Both the position numbers and the translations under genes were made by a program. From Gammaproteobacteria bacterium (GTDB lineage: Bacteria; Pseudomonadota; Gammaproteobacteria; Burkholderiales; Rhodocyclaceae): DNA of 64,000 bases. Positions within the stretch are counted from its first letter, which is position 1; the number at the start of each line of letters is the position of its first letter. The stretch spans positions 248,001-312,000 of the forward strand of contig JAHJPX010000007.1 in assembly GCA_018819515.1 (NCBI GenBank), in the 5' to 3' direction. Below are positions 34,215 through 41,952 of the stretch, in pieces. A model generated the notes under the pieces. It made no database searches, was not told the DNA's origin, and saw only the letters and a program-made list of their open reading frames with translations.

Positions 34215-36563
34215 TCAGGCTTTCTGCGGCGCGGGCAACGGCAGGTTGTCGTCCTGACGGCCCAGTCGGCGCAGGACGACGAAGGCGACGGCCAGCGCGC
34301 CCAGGCAGGCGCCGATCCATGCGAGCGAGGCGGCTGGATGCGCGGCCCAGGTCGCCGCCTGGTAGGTGATGGTGGAGAGACCGTAGGCCGTGCCGCTCGT
34401 CCAGGCGGCGACGAAGAACGTCCAGCGTGCGCCGCTTTCCTGATAGACGGCGGCAATGGCCGCGGTGCAGGGAAAGTAGAGCAGGATGAACAGCAGATAG
34501 GCGAAGGCGCCGGCGCCGCCGTCGAAGCGCGCCGCCATGGCGCCGAAAGTGCTGGCGGAAACATCCTGCTCCGCTGCCACGGCTTCCTGGTCGGAGAGAT
34601 CGCCGACGCCAATGCCGAGCGGATCGGCCCAACTGCCGAGGGCGTCGCCGAGGTTGGCGGGGATGGTCGCGAACGCGGCGGAGAGCGCCGAGCTCAGTTC
34701 GAAAGGCTCTTCCGGCTTCGCTTCTTCTCCAGCGGCGGCCGCATCGCTTTCGGCCAGCGACTGGTAGGTGGCGTTGAGCGTGCCGACGACGGCTTCCTTG
34801 GCCAGTACGCCGGTGAAGATGCCGACTGCGGCGGGCCAGTTCTCCCCGGTCAGGCCGAGCGGCGAGAAGGCCGGTGCGATGCTGCGGCCCACTTCGGCCA
34901 GTACCGACTTGTCGCTGTCTTCTTTTCCGAAACTGCCGTCGGTACCTACAGCGTTGAGGAAATTGATGACCAGCACCATGGGCACGATGATGCGGCCGGC
35001 CTTGATGACGAAGCTCTTCAGGCGATCCCAGGTGTGGATCAGCACGCCTTTGAGCGTCGGCAGATGGTAGGGCGGCAGTTCCATGATGAAGGGCGTCGCT
35101 TCGCCCCTGAGCAGCGAGTTCTTCAGGATCAGTCCGGTGAGCACGGCGACGGCGATGCCGATCAGATAAAGCCCGAACACCACGTTCTGCGCGTTTTGCG
35201 GAAAGAAGGCGGCGGCGAACAGCACATACACCGGCAGGCGGGCGCCGCAGGACATGAACGGCGCCATGGCGATGGTCATCAGCCGGTCGCGCCGATGTTC
35301 GAGCGTGCGCGTGGCCATGATGGCCGGCACGTTGCACCCGAAACCGACGATCAGCGGCACGAAGGACTTGCCGGGCAGGCCGACCCAGCGCATGAAGCGG
35401 TCCATGACGAAAGCGGCGCGCGCCATGTAGCCGGAGTCCTCGAGCACCGAAAGGAACAGGTAGAGGAAGCCGATCACCGGAATGAAAGTGGCCACGGTTT
35501 GCAGGCCGCCGCCGATGCCCTTGGCCAGCAGGACGTTCAGCCCTTCCGGTGCGCCGAAATTGCCCAGCACCTCGCCGAAGCCATCGACCACCAGCGCCGC
35601 GGCGGCCTGATCGAAGAAGTCGATGAACGCCCCGCCGATGTTGATGGTGAACATGAACATCAGGTACATCATGAACAGGAAGATCGGGATGCCCAGCGTG
35701 CGATTCAGCACGACACGGTCGATGCGGTCGGTGAGGTCGCGGGCGATCTCGCCGCTACGGGTCACGGCGGCGTTGGCGACGCGGTTGGCGAGGCTGTAGC
35801 GCGCGTCGGCGATCAGGATGTCGAGGTCGTCGTCCAGGGTCGCTGCGAGTTCGTTAGCGCGATTCGCCAGCGTCCCGCCGGCAATCCGCCGTGCCAGATC
35901 GTCGCCTTCCAGCAGGCGCACGGCCAGCCAGCGGGGCGCGGCCGTTTCGGCGGGAACCGCAACCTCGATTTCCAACGACAAGGTGTCGACGATGCGGTCG
36001 AGTCCGTCGCCAAAGGCGACGCGCGCCGTCGCACGCGGCTTGTCCTGTGCTGCGCGCCCCACGGCACGCTTCAACTCCGAGATGCCGTTGCCCGCCGAGG
36101 CAATTACCGGCACTACCGGACAGCCCAGCTCGCGCGCCAGCGCGGCGGCATCGACCTGCATGCCCTTGGCTTCGGCGACGTCGGTCATGTTCAGCGCCAG
36201 CAGCAGCGGCACACCCATTTCGATCAGTTGGGTCGTGAGATACAGGTTGCGCTCGAGGTTGGAGGCATCGACGATGTTGACGATCAGGTCCGCCTCGCCC
36301 GCCTGCACGTAGTCGCGGGCAACACGCTCATCAAGCGAGACTTCGCGGTCGACCACATCCAGCGAATAGGTTCCGGGCAGGTCGACGACTTCGACCTGCG
36401 CATCGCCCAGAACATATTCGCCGCTCTTCTTTTCGACCGTGACCCCGGGCCAGTTGCCGACGCGTTGCTTGGAGCCGGTGAGGGCGTTGAAGAGCGTGGT
36501 CTTGCCGCAGTTCGGATTGCCGACGAGTGCGATGCAATGCGCGATGACTGGTTGGTTAGCCAT
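34215..36563 (-). CDS. feoB: Ferrous iron transporter FeoB
   Basis: 782 residues. The N-terminal G domain shows GNPNCGKTTLFNALTG (G1), DLPGTYSL (G3) and NMTD (G4). The helical regulator follows, then the membrane domain with its two Gate regions (PFMSCGARLPVY and the conserved AFxPCTA-type LLYFPCTAAIAA) and a C-terminal helix. It imports Fe(II) across the inner membrane. ATG 36563 overlaps the feoA stop (TGATG) behind GGAGAAG. Fur-type boxes lie upstream of the first gene of this set. Confidence 0.96.
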   Translation of the reverse strand: MANQPVIAHCIALVGNPNCGKTTLFNALTGSKQRVGNWPGVTVEKKSGEYVLGDAQVEVVDLPGTYSLDVVDREVSLDERVARDYVQAGEADLIVNIVDASNLERNLYLTTQLIEMGVPLLLALNMTDVAEAKGMQVDAAALARELGCPVVPVIASAGNGISELKRAVGRAAQDKPRATARVAFGDGLDRIVDTLSLEIEVAVPAETAAPRWLAVRLLEGDDLARRIAGGTLANRANELAATLDDDLDILIADARYSLANRVANAAVTRSGEIARDLTDRIDRVVLNRTLGIPIFLFMMYLMFMFTINIGGAFIDFFDQAAAALVVDGFGEVLGNFGAPEGLNVLLAKGIGGGLQTVATFIPVIGFLYLFLSVLEDSGYMARAAFVMDRFMRWVGLPGKSFVPLIVGFGCNVPAIMATRTLEHRRDRLMTIAMAPFMSCGARLPVYVLFAAAFFPQNAQNVVFGLYLIGIAVAVLTGLILKNSLLRGEATPFIMELPPYHLPTLKGVLIHTWDRLKSFVIKAGRIIVPMVLVINFLNAVGTDGSFGKEDSDKSVLAEVGRSIAPAFSPLGLTGENWPAAVGIFTGVLAKEAVVGTLNATYQSLAESDAAAAGEEAKPEEPFELSSALSAAFATIPANLGDALGSWADPLGIGVGDLSDQEAVAAEQDVSASTFGAMAARFDGGAGAFAYLLFILLYFPCTAAIAAVYQESGARWTFFVAAWTSGTAYGLSTITYQAATWAAHPAASLAWIGACLGALAVAFVVLRRLGRQDDNLPLPAPQKA

Positions 36564-36802
36564 CACAGCTTCTCCACATTCAATGCCGCCGCCTCGGCCT
36601 TGCGCAGGGACAGCGAGAAGCCGCGGACGCGAATTTCGACCGGGTCGCCCATCGGCGCCACGCGACTGATGCCGATCTCGACGCCCGGCGTCAGGCCCAT
36701 GCTCAGCAGCTTGCGGCGGTAGCTGCCGCCGCCATTGCTTTCTTCGGCATAGCCGACAACTCTTGCCCGATCCCCGACCTGCAGTTCTCCGAGTGTGCTC
36801 AT
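36563..36802 (-). CDS. feoA: FeoA domain protein (second of two)
   Basis: 79 residues with the SH3-like FeoA fold (LGELQVGDRARVVGYAEE, KLLSMGLTPGVEIGISR, GFSLSLRKAEA). FeoA is a cytosolic partner needed for FeoB iron uptake. The start MSTLGE is set by GGGAGAAAGG upstream. It overlaps feoB and lies 16 bases after another FeoA-domain gene. Confidence 0.92.
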   Translation of the reverse strand: MSTLGELQVGDRARVVGYAEESNGGGSYRRKLLSMGLTPGVEIGISRVAPMGDPVEIRVRGFSLSLRKAEAAALNVEKL

Positions 36803-36818
36803 TGCGTCCCTTTCTCCC

Positions 36819-37073
36819 TCAGTGATCCGGCGCGTGCAGCGCCGGCACCACCATGATCTTGTGCGCCATGCCGCCGCCCAGGGCGAAGCGCGTCTCGCCG
36901 CGCGCCACGACGATGCCGCCACCCTGCCGGTTGCGAACCGTGACCTCGGCGCCCACGTTGAGGCCCATTTCCGTCATGCGCCGGTCGAGGCCCATGCCGC
37001 CCATGAGGGCGACGATGCGGACCGTTTCGCCCTCGTCGGCCATGGCGAGCGGGTAGGCAACGGGTGGTTTCAT
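36819..37073 (-). CDS. FeoA domain protein (first of two)
   Basis: 84 residues of the FeoA/SH3-like type (VRIVALMGGMGLDRRMTEMGLNVGAEVTVRN, then RFALGGGMAHKIMV). Tandem FeoA genes before feoB occur in several betaproteobacteria. The ATG at 37073 has no Shine-Dalgarno sequence of its own. A good AGGAG instead precedes a 16-residue frame (37120-37070) that contains the dispersed repeat and ends in ATGA over this start, so translation is probably coupled to it. Confidence 0.88.
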   Translation of the reverse strand: MKPPVAYPLAMADEGETVRIVALMGGMGLDRRMTEMGLNVGAEVTVRNRQGGGIVVARGETRFALGGGMAHKIMVVPALHAPDH

Positions 37074-37120
37074 GGCCTGGGTGGCGTATCGCCATGGCTG
37101 ACTTTTGGCGCAATGCACAT
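37070..37120 (-). CDS. Possible 16-residue leader peptide containing the dispersed repeat
   Basis: ATG at 37120 behind TGAGGAG; the frame reads MCIAPKVSHGDTPPRP and stops over the start of the first FeoA gene (ATGA). The KVSHGDTPP part is encoded by the repeat copy at 37083-37106. It may be the original feoA ribosome binding site displaced by repeat insertion. Confidence 0.4.
   Translation of the reverse strand: MCIAPKVSHGDTPPRP
37083..37106 (-). repeat. Dispersed 24-bp repeat in front of feoA
   Basis: GGCGTATCGCCATGG then CTGACTTTT: inverse copy with one change, lying between a Shine-Dalgarno sequence and the feoA start. Confidence 0.82.
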
Positions 37121-37129
37121 CGTTTCTCC

Positions 37130-37819
37130 TCAGAACTCCCAGGCCACGCCGACCTGGCCGAAGTCGCGGTCGTTGCCGCGCCCGACGGCGGCTGAGACCT
37201 TGAATCCGTCGAACACTTCGTAGCGCAGGCCGATCGCCTTGTCCGGGCGCGCGTGTTCTTCGCCGAAGGCTTCCACGGTCAGTTGCAGTCGATCGGCAAG
37301 CGGGAATTCGTAGCCGACGCCCCAGGTGCCGACGGTGTCGCTGTCGCCCTGGGCCTCGACTTCGGCTGCGCCCAGGTTGATGTGCAGCACCTGGCCGTTC
37401 CCGAGCCGATACGAAGCCAGGGCGGTGACCGCCAGTTCGCGCTCGGTGGTCTTCTCGTCGGCCTCGCGATCGTCGATCCGGTTCCGGCCATAGTCGAGTC
37501 GCGCGCCCAGCGACCAGCCGGTCTCGTTCCGGTAAGGCACCCATTTCGCGCCGAAGCCGATTCCGCGCACCTTGGTCGCCGGGTCGGCCGCGTCGTCTTT
37601 GGCATAGGCGCCGGCGACCTCCATTTCCAGGTTTTCGACGACACTGAAGCCGAACAGCGCTTCGACGCCCCTGGCTTCATCGTCCTTCGCCCAGACGGCT
37701 TCGACCTTCATGCCGCCCTTGTCGAGCGTGCCGGCATCGTCGGTGGCCATCGGGCCTTCCGCGTGGGCGACGGAAGCGGCGATCATGGTCATCGCTGCCG
37801 GCAAGACATTGCGATTCAT
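37130..37819 (-). CDS. Outer membrane beta-barrel protein upstream of feoA
   Basis: 229 residues: a signal peptide (NVLPAAMTMIAASVAHA) and alternating amphipathic strands ending VGVAWEF with a C-terminal phenylalanine, the mark of an outer membrane barrel. The start at 37819 is placed before the signal peptide; the longer frame runs into the Fur boxes. It is first in the run leading to feoA-feoA-feoB-feoC (57 bases before the first feoA) and lies behind two Fur-type boxes. Inference: a porin-like partner for ferrous iron entry. No named family is recognised. Confidence 0.75.
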   Translation of the reverse strand: MNRNVLPAAMTMIAASVAHAEGPMATDDAGTLDKGGMKVEAVWAKDDEARGVEALFGFSVVENLEMEVAGAYAKDDAADPATKVRGIGFGAKWVPYRNETGWSLGARLDYGRNRIDDREADEKTTERELAVTALASYRLGNGQVLHINLGAAEVEAQGDSDTVGTWGVGYEFPLADRLQLTVEAFGEEHARPDKAIGLRYEVFDGFKVSAAVGRGNDRDFGQVGVAWEF

Positions 37820-37873
37820 TGGGTGCTTGAGTATTGATGACAGCGAAAACACTTGCGGCAACCTTCCTGTTAA

Positions 37874-37912
37874 ATGCGAATGATTCGCATCGTACATGAT
37901 AGCGATTCGCAT
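37874..37912 (-). promoter_or_regulatory. Tandem Fur-type boxes upstream of the feo gene set
   Basis: ATGCGAATGATTCGCAT (37874-37890) is a perfect 17-bp palindrome close to the Fur consensus. A second, imperfect copy, ATGATAGCGATTCGCAT, follows at 37896-37912. They lie 55 bases before the outer membrane protein start. Confidence 0.75.
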
Positions 37913-38061
37913 TTGCAAGTATTTCTTATCTTGCCCCGGAGTGCCGTGCCAAGCGTGATTCCATACCCGTCGTGCACGTGACGCATCAGGCTACGAGAGG
38001 TTTGTCCATCGGGAAAATGTGACCAGCATCGGCCGGTCGGCCGCCGTGGCGGCGCGAGAAT

Positions 38062-38490
38062 TCAGTCTTCGGCGCGTTTGGCGGCGCAGTCCGGGCAGTA
38101 GCCGTAGAGCGCCATCTGGTGATCGCGCAATTCGTAGCCGAACGATTCGGCGACGGCTTTCTGCCGCTTTTCAATCGTGGGGTCGGTGAACTCGTCGGTT
38201 CGGCCACAACCCAGGCAGATCAGGTGGTCGTGATGCCTGCCCTCGTTGAGCTCGTACACCGCCTTGCCGGCATTGAAGGTATTGCGGGCCAGCATGCCGG
38301 CTTCCTCCAGCTGGGTCAGTACGCGATAGACGGTCGCCAGGCCGACGTCGGCGCTCTGCCCGGCCAGGCGGTGATAGACGTCCTCGGCGCTCAGGTGTCG
38401 GGTGTCGGCCGTGCGGAATACCTCGAGCACCTTGACGCGCGGCAAGGTGACTTTGAGGCCGGCATTCTTCAGGTCTTCCTGTTCATGCAT
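38062..38490 (-). CDS. fur: Ferric uptake regulator
   Basis: 142 residues. A winged-helix DNA-binding domain (KNAGLKVTLPRVKVLEVF, DVGLATVYRVLTQLEEAGM) is followed by a dimerisation domain with metal ligands HHDHLICLGCGR and YCPDCAAK. It represses iron-uptake genes when loaded with Fe(II). The start MHEQEDLKNAG matches Fur proteins; the longer frame overlaps the promoter. A Fur-type palindrome at 38566-38578 suggests autoregulation. The adjacent feo set with Fur boxes is its likely target. Confidence 0.92.
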   Translation of the reverse strand: MHEQEDLKNAGLKVTLPRVKVLEVFRTADTRHLSAEDVYHRLAGQSADVGLATVYRVLTQLEEAGMLARNTFNAGKAVYELNEGRHHDHLICLGCGRTDEFTDPTIEKRQKAVAESFGYELRDHQMALYGYCPDCAAKRAED

Positions 38491-38565
38491 TTGCAGGCGG
38501 TCCGGGCTCGTCGTGTTCCCTGCCGAACAGCCTCCGGGCGACGCCGGCCGACGGGAATTGGAGTT

Positions 38566-38578
38566 GAGAATTATTCTC
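38566..38578 (-). promoter_or_regulatory. Fur-type box upstream of fur
   Basis: GAGAATTATTCTC, a perfect 13-bp palindrome resembling the core of the Fur box, 76 bases before the fur start. Confidence 0.6.
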
Positions 38579-38665
38579 GATGGCTCGACGACGGTCAAGC
38601 CTGCATCCGAAAATCCCGCCAGCGGCCCGCAAGGCGGCCGCCTTCGACGGCGGCCGGATTCGCGA

Positions 38666-39154
38666 CTAGTCTTCCAGCAAGCTGCGCAACATCCACGCAG
38701 TCTTCTCGTGGACTTCGAGCCGCTGGGTCAGCAGGTCCATGGTCGGTTGGTCGTTGGCCTTGTCGACGACCGGGAACAGTTTGCGCGCGGTGCGAGCAGT
38801 GCCTTCCTGCGCGGCGACGAGGTTGCGGATCATGTCGGTCGCCTTCGGCACGCCTTCGACTTCCTTGATGGACGCGAGCTTGACGAACTCCTTGTAGGTG
38901 CCGGGTGCCGGGTGGCCGAGGGAGCGGATGCGCTCGGCGATCAGGTCGAGCGCGTTCCACTGCTCGGTGTATTGGCCCATGAACATCAGATGCAGGGTGT
39001 TGAACATCGGCCCGGTGACGTTCCAGTGATAGTTGTGCGTCATCAGGTACAGCGTGTAACTGTCGGCGAGAAACGCAGACAGGCCCTTTGCAATGGTGGC
39101 GCGGTCCTTGTCGCCGATGCCGATGTCGATGCGGGGTGCTTTCTTTGTTGCCAC
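38666..39154 (-). CDS. dps: Dps-family DNA-protecting ferritin
   Basis: 162 residues with the Dps ferroxidase signature (LYLMTHNYHWNVTGPMFNTLH, then EQWNALDLIAERIRSLG). Dps forms a 12-mer that oxidises Fe(II) with hydrogen peroxide and stores it. The start is GTG at 39154, with AAGGAG at a good distance. The longer ATG at 39214 lies upstream of the deduced transcription start (-10 at 39200-39195), so it cannot be the start of that transcript. An OxyR operator lies at 39224-39260. Confidence 0.93.
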   Translation of the reverse strand: MATKKAPRIDIGIGDKDRATIAKGLSAFLADSYTLYLMTHNYHWNVTGPMFNTLHLMFMGQYTEQWNALDLIAERIRSLGHPAPGTYKEFVKLASIKEVEGVPKATDMIRNLVAAQEGTARTARKLFPVVDKANDQPTMDLLTQRLEVHEKTAWMLRSLLED

Positions 39155-39194
39155 GGTGATCTCCTTCGCCTGATTGAATTGGTTGACGACCCAA

Positions 39195-39260
39195 ATCTTA
39201 CGGGCATCGGCCATGGCCGGCCAATGAAAGTTCAGAATCCCATAAATAGTCGGTGGCTAT
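39195..39260 (-). promoter_or_regulatory. OxyR operator and promoter of dps
   Basis: Operator 39224-39260: ATGA-N7-GAAT-N7-ATAG-N7-CTAT (outer two half sites perfect). Reading toward dps: -35 TTGGCC (39224-39219), 18 bp, -10 TAAGAT (39200-39195). Confidence 0.82.
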
Positions 39261-39270
39261 TGCAGACCAA

Positions 39271-39846
39271 CTAACTCAGATCAGAAAGCAATGACTCCCT
39301 GACTGCCGCCGACGGCTTCACCGTCGCCTGATAGGCCGGATGATCGATGCCCATGGTCAAGGCGGCGCCGCTTTTCAGCGCGGCGATCATCGGCGGCGTC
39401 AGCTCGAAGCGCAGGAAATGCACTGAGGAAGTCTTCTCTTCGGTCTCGCGGTCGAGGTCTTCGTTGGCGATCGGCGTCACGCGCGCAAAATCGGCCACCT
39501 GCACCCAGACGGCCTTTTCGATGCCGATCATCTTCCCCAACTGGACCTTGCGCTCTTCCGGATCGGAGAACTCGATCATGAAGGTGGCCTTCCAGTTGCT
39601 GCCATCCGGAATCAGCGGGTTGTAGACGTCGAGTTCTTCCTGGATCAGCTCCGGCTCGAACATGCGTTCCAGGCGCAGCATTTCCTGCACCTGATACTGC
39701 ATGGTGAGGCGGTCTTCGAAGTACAGCGTGGCGTTGGGGCCGAGGGCGACGTGGCGGTTCTTCTTGTGCGCCATCACCTTGGCGCGGAACTCCGGCCGGG
39801 TGCGGGCATATTGTTCGAGACTCATTAGGTCGGTGTGGGTCAGCAT
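39271..39846 (-). CDS. DUF3501 family protein
   Basis: 191 residues matching the DUF3501 family (RHVALGPNATLYFEDRLTMQYQVQEMLRLERM, then SVHFLRFELTPPMIAAL). No function is established, but it keeps company with rubrerythrin and a heterodisulfide-reductase-like Fe-S protein, as here. The start at 39846 has AGGAGG upstream, supplied by the end of an intergenic repeat. It is the last gene of the rubrerythrin operon. Confidence 0.85.
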   Translation of the reverse strand: MLTHTDLMSLEQYARTRPEFRAKVMAHKKNRHVALGPNATLYFEDRLTMQYQVQEMLRLERMFEPELIQEELDVYNPLIPDGSNWKATFMIEFSDPEERKVQLGKMIGIEKAVWVQVADFARVTPIANEDLDRETEEKTSSVHFLRFELTPPMIAALKSGAALTMGIDHPAYQATVKPSAAVRESLLSDLS

Positions 39847-39847
39847 T

Positions 39848-39940
39848 GTGCCTCCTGATGGGCCGTCCCGAAGGAGCTCAGTTGCCAAATGAGGCCCCCT
39901 GTGGGGGCAGCGAACAAAGTGAGCGTGGGGGCCATATTCT
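39848..39940 (-). repeat. Betaproteobacterial intergenic repeat, copy 1, with 31-residue mini-ORF
   Basis: On the minus strand the element begins ATGGCCCCCACGCTCACT and ends TCAGGAGGCA. It shares most of its length with 41276-41354. A frame MAPTLTLFAAPTGG.. from 39935 runs through it and stops at 39840, overlapping the DUF3501 start. Similar elements are common between betaproteobacterial genes. Confidence 0.75.
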
Positions 39941-41268
39941 TATACTCCGTAAGCGATTCGCAGCAAGGTCATGGGGTGCTCGGGCGCGCTGCCGTCGGCG
40001 CGCGCATGGGCGATGTGGTGGCCGGCCATGGCGCAGTCGGAACCGTAGTGATCCGCCTTGGCTTCATTGACGCGACCCACCACCGGCTTGACGATCTTCA
40101 TGGCGAACTGGTGGAACTCCTTCTTCACCGCGTAGGTGCCGTCGTGTCCGGAGCAGCGCTCGATGATGTCCACTTCCGTGCCCGGCACCAGAGACAGCGC
40201 CTCCCTGGTCTTGGGGCCGATGTTCTGCACCCGCTGGTGGCAGGCCGCATGGTAGGCGACCTTGCCAAGCCCGTTCTTGAAATCGGTCTTCAGCTTGCCT
40301 TCCTTGTGGCGCAGCATCAGGTATTCGAACGGATCGTAGAAGGCGTTCTTCACTTTCAGCACGTCCGGATCGTCGGGATACATCAGCGGCAGTTCCTGCT
40401 TGAACATCAGCACGCAGGAGGGAATCAGCGCGGTCAGGTCCCAACCGGCGTCGACCATTCCGGCCAGCACCGGAATATTGGCTTCTTTCGCCTTCTGCAC
40501 GGATTCGAGGTCGCCGAGCTCGAGCTTGGGCATGCCGCAGCAGCTTTCCTTCTCGGCCATCGTCACCGGGATGCCGTTGTGCTCGAAGACGGCGAGCAGG
40601 TCTTCGCCGGGTCCCGGCTCGTTGCGATTCATGTAGCAGGTGGCGAACAGCGCCACCTTGCCGGTGGTCCTGCCGGCCGGTTCGCCGCGCGTATCCGCGG
40701 GCAGCTTGTGCAAACGGCTGCGCAAGGGCTTGCCGGAAAACTCGGGCAGCCAGGCTTCGCTGTGTATGCCGGCGACGGCTTCGAGCGCCTTCCGCGCGGG
40801 GCCGATCTTGTTCACCGCATTCACCGTCGGCGCGATGATGGGAATGCCGACGAAACTGCCGACGAGATCGGTGCTGGTCAGCACCTTGTCGCGCAGTTTG
40901 GCGCCGTGGTTCTTGTAGTGCACCGCCTTGGCGCGCAGCATCAGGTGCGGGAAGTCCAGGTTCCATTCGTGTGGCGGCACGTAGGGACACTTGGTCATGT
41001 AGCAGAGGTCGCAGAGATAGCAATGGTCGACGACCTTGGCGTAATCGGCCTTGGCGACGCCATCTACCTCCATGGATTCCGATTCGTCGACGAGGTCGAA
41101 CAGGGTCGGGAACGACTGGCACAGGCTGACGCAGCGGCGGCATCCATGGCAGATGTCGAAGACGCGCTCCATTTCCTTGTGGAGCGCTTCCTCGCTGTAG
41201 AACTCCGGATTCCGCCAGTCGAGCGGGTGGCGGGTCGGCGCCTGCAGATTGCCTTCGCGTACTGCCAT
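39940..41268 (-). CDS. Heterodisulfide-reductase-like Fe-S oxidoreductase
   Basis: 442 residues. Two [4Fe-4S] motifs are near the N-terminus: CHGCRRCVSLCQSFP (about residue 40) and CYLCDLCYMTKCPYVPP (about 82). They are followed by two CCG-type domains (ESCCGMPKLELGD, and the later SGHDGTYAVKKE segment where the second motif has lost its CCG). The family includes GlpC and the glycolate oxidase Fe-S subunit. In the rubrerythrin/Fe-S/DUF3501 set it probably supplies electrons to the peroxidase. It is preceded by rubrerythrin, with two repeats in the gap. Confidence 0.85.
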   Translation of the reverse strand: MAVREGNLQAPTRHPLDWRNPEFYSEEALHKEMERVFDICHGCRRCVSLCQSFPTLFDLVDESESMEVDGVAKADYAKVVDHCYLCDLCYMTKCPYVPPHEWNLDFPHLMLRAKAVHYKNHGAKLRDKVLTSTDLVGSFVGIPIIAPTVNAVNKIGPARKALEAVAGIHSEAWLPEFSGKPLRSRLHKLPADTRGEPAGRTTGKVALFATCYMNRNEPGPGEDLLAVFEHNGIPVTMAEKESCCGMPKLELGDLESVQKAKEANIPVLAGMVDAGWDLTALIPSCVLMFKQELPLMYPDDPDVLKVKNAFYDPFEYLMLRHKEGKLKTDFKNGLGKVAYHAACHQRVQNIGPKTREALSLVPGTEVDIIERCSGHDGTYAVKKEFHQFAMKIVKPVVGRVNEAKADHYGSDCAMAGHHIAHARADGSAPEHPMTLLRIAYGV

Positions 41269-41275
41269 ATTGTCA

Positions 41276-41354
41276 TGCCTCCTGAAGGGCCGCCCCGAAC
41301 AAGGCTGCGCCCCCCATGGGGGCAGCCAACGCAGTGAGCGTGGGGGCCATACTT
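41276..41354 (-). repeat. Betaproteobacterial intergenic repeat, copy 2, with 25-residue mini-ORF
   Basis: Same element as at 39848-39940. A frame MAPTLTALAAPMGGAALFG.. starts at 41350 and stops at 41273, four bases before the Fe-S oxidoreductase start. The element's TCAGGAGGCA provides that gene's ribosome binding site. Confidence 0.75.
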
Positions 41355-41368
41355 TTGTTCTCCCGGGG

Positions 41369-41393
41369 AAAAGTCAGCCGTGGCGATACGCCA
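41369..41393 (+). repeat. Dispersed 24-bp repeat after rubrerythrin
   Basis: AAAAGTCAGCCGTGGCG, AT, ACGCCA: full copy between rubrerythrin and the Fe-S gene. Confidence 0.85.
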
Positions 41394-41414
41394 GGCCGAC
41401 TTTCGGGCTGCCGA

Positions 41415-41831
41415 TCAACCCAGTTCGTTCAGGGCTTTACTGTAGCGATTGGCGTGCGAGCGCTCGGCCTTCGCCAGCGTTTCGAACCAGTCGGCGATTT
41501 CGTCGAAGCCCTCGGCTCGGGCGTCCTTGGCCATGCCCGGGTACATGTCGGTGTACTCGTGCGTTTCGCCGGCAACGGCGGTGGCCAGGTTGTCCTTGGT
41601 TGCGCCGAAGGGCAGCCCGGTGGCTGGATCGCCACACTTCTCCAGATACTCGAGGTGGCCGTGGGCGTGACCGGTTTCACCTTCGGCGGTGGAACGGAAT
41701 AGCGCCGCGACATCGGCATAGCCTTCGACGTCGGCCTTGTTTGCGAAGTACAGGTAACGACGATTGGCCTGCGATTCGCCGGCAAAAGCATCCTTCAGGT
41801 GTTGTTCGGTCTTGGACCCTTTTAGTTGCAT
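41415..41831 (-). CDS. Rubrerythrin (erythrin type, without rubredoxin domain)
   Basis: 138 residues forming only the four-helix di-iron domain: AGESQANRRYLYFANKADVEGY, then ALFRSTAEGETGHAHGHLEYLEK and AGETHEYTDMYPGMA, with the paired Glu and ExxH ligands. The C-terminal rubredoxin domain of classical rubrerythrin is absent, so an outside electron donor is needed; the Fe-S oxidoreductase downstream is a good candidate. The role is NAD(P)H-linked removal of hydrogen peroxide. ATG 41831 follows AAAGGAG. The promoter has an OxyR operator. Confidence 0.92.
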   Translation of the reverse strand: MQLKGSKTEQHLKDAFAGESQANRRYLYFANKADVEGYADVAALFRSTAEGETGHAHGHLEYLEKCGDPATGLPFGATKDNLATAVAGETHEYTDMYPGMAKDARAEGFDEIADWFETLAKAERSHANRYSKALNELG

Positions 41832-41886
41832 GGTCAATCTCCTTTGGTAAAAGTCGGGGCGGCAAGGCGAGTTGCCTTGTGGGGGT

Positions 41887-41952
41887 AGATTATTACCCGA
41901 CGACCCGGAAGGGAAATTGGATTTTCCTAAAGCGCCGATAGCCAGTGCCTAT
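41887..41952 (-). promoter_or_regulatory. OxyR operator and promoter of the rubrerythrin operon
   Basis: Operator 41916-41952: ATTG-N7-CTAA-N7-ATAG-N7-CTAT. Reading toward rubrerythrin: -35 TTTCCC (41916-41911), 18 bp, -10 TAATCT (41892-41887). Its outer half overlaps the last codons of the second oxyR. Confidence 0.85.

Noticed and set aside
34167..36722. 851-codon frame opposite feoB
   Set aside because: Shadow; feoB is intact and has G-protein motifs.
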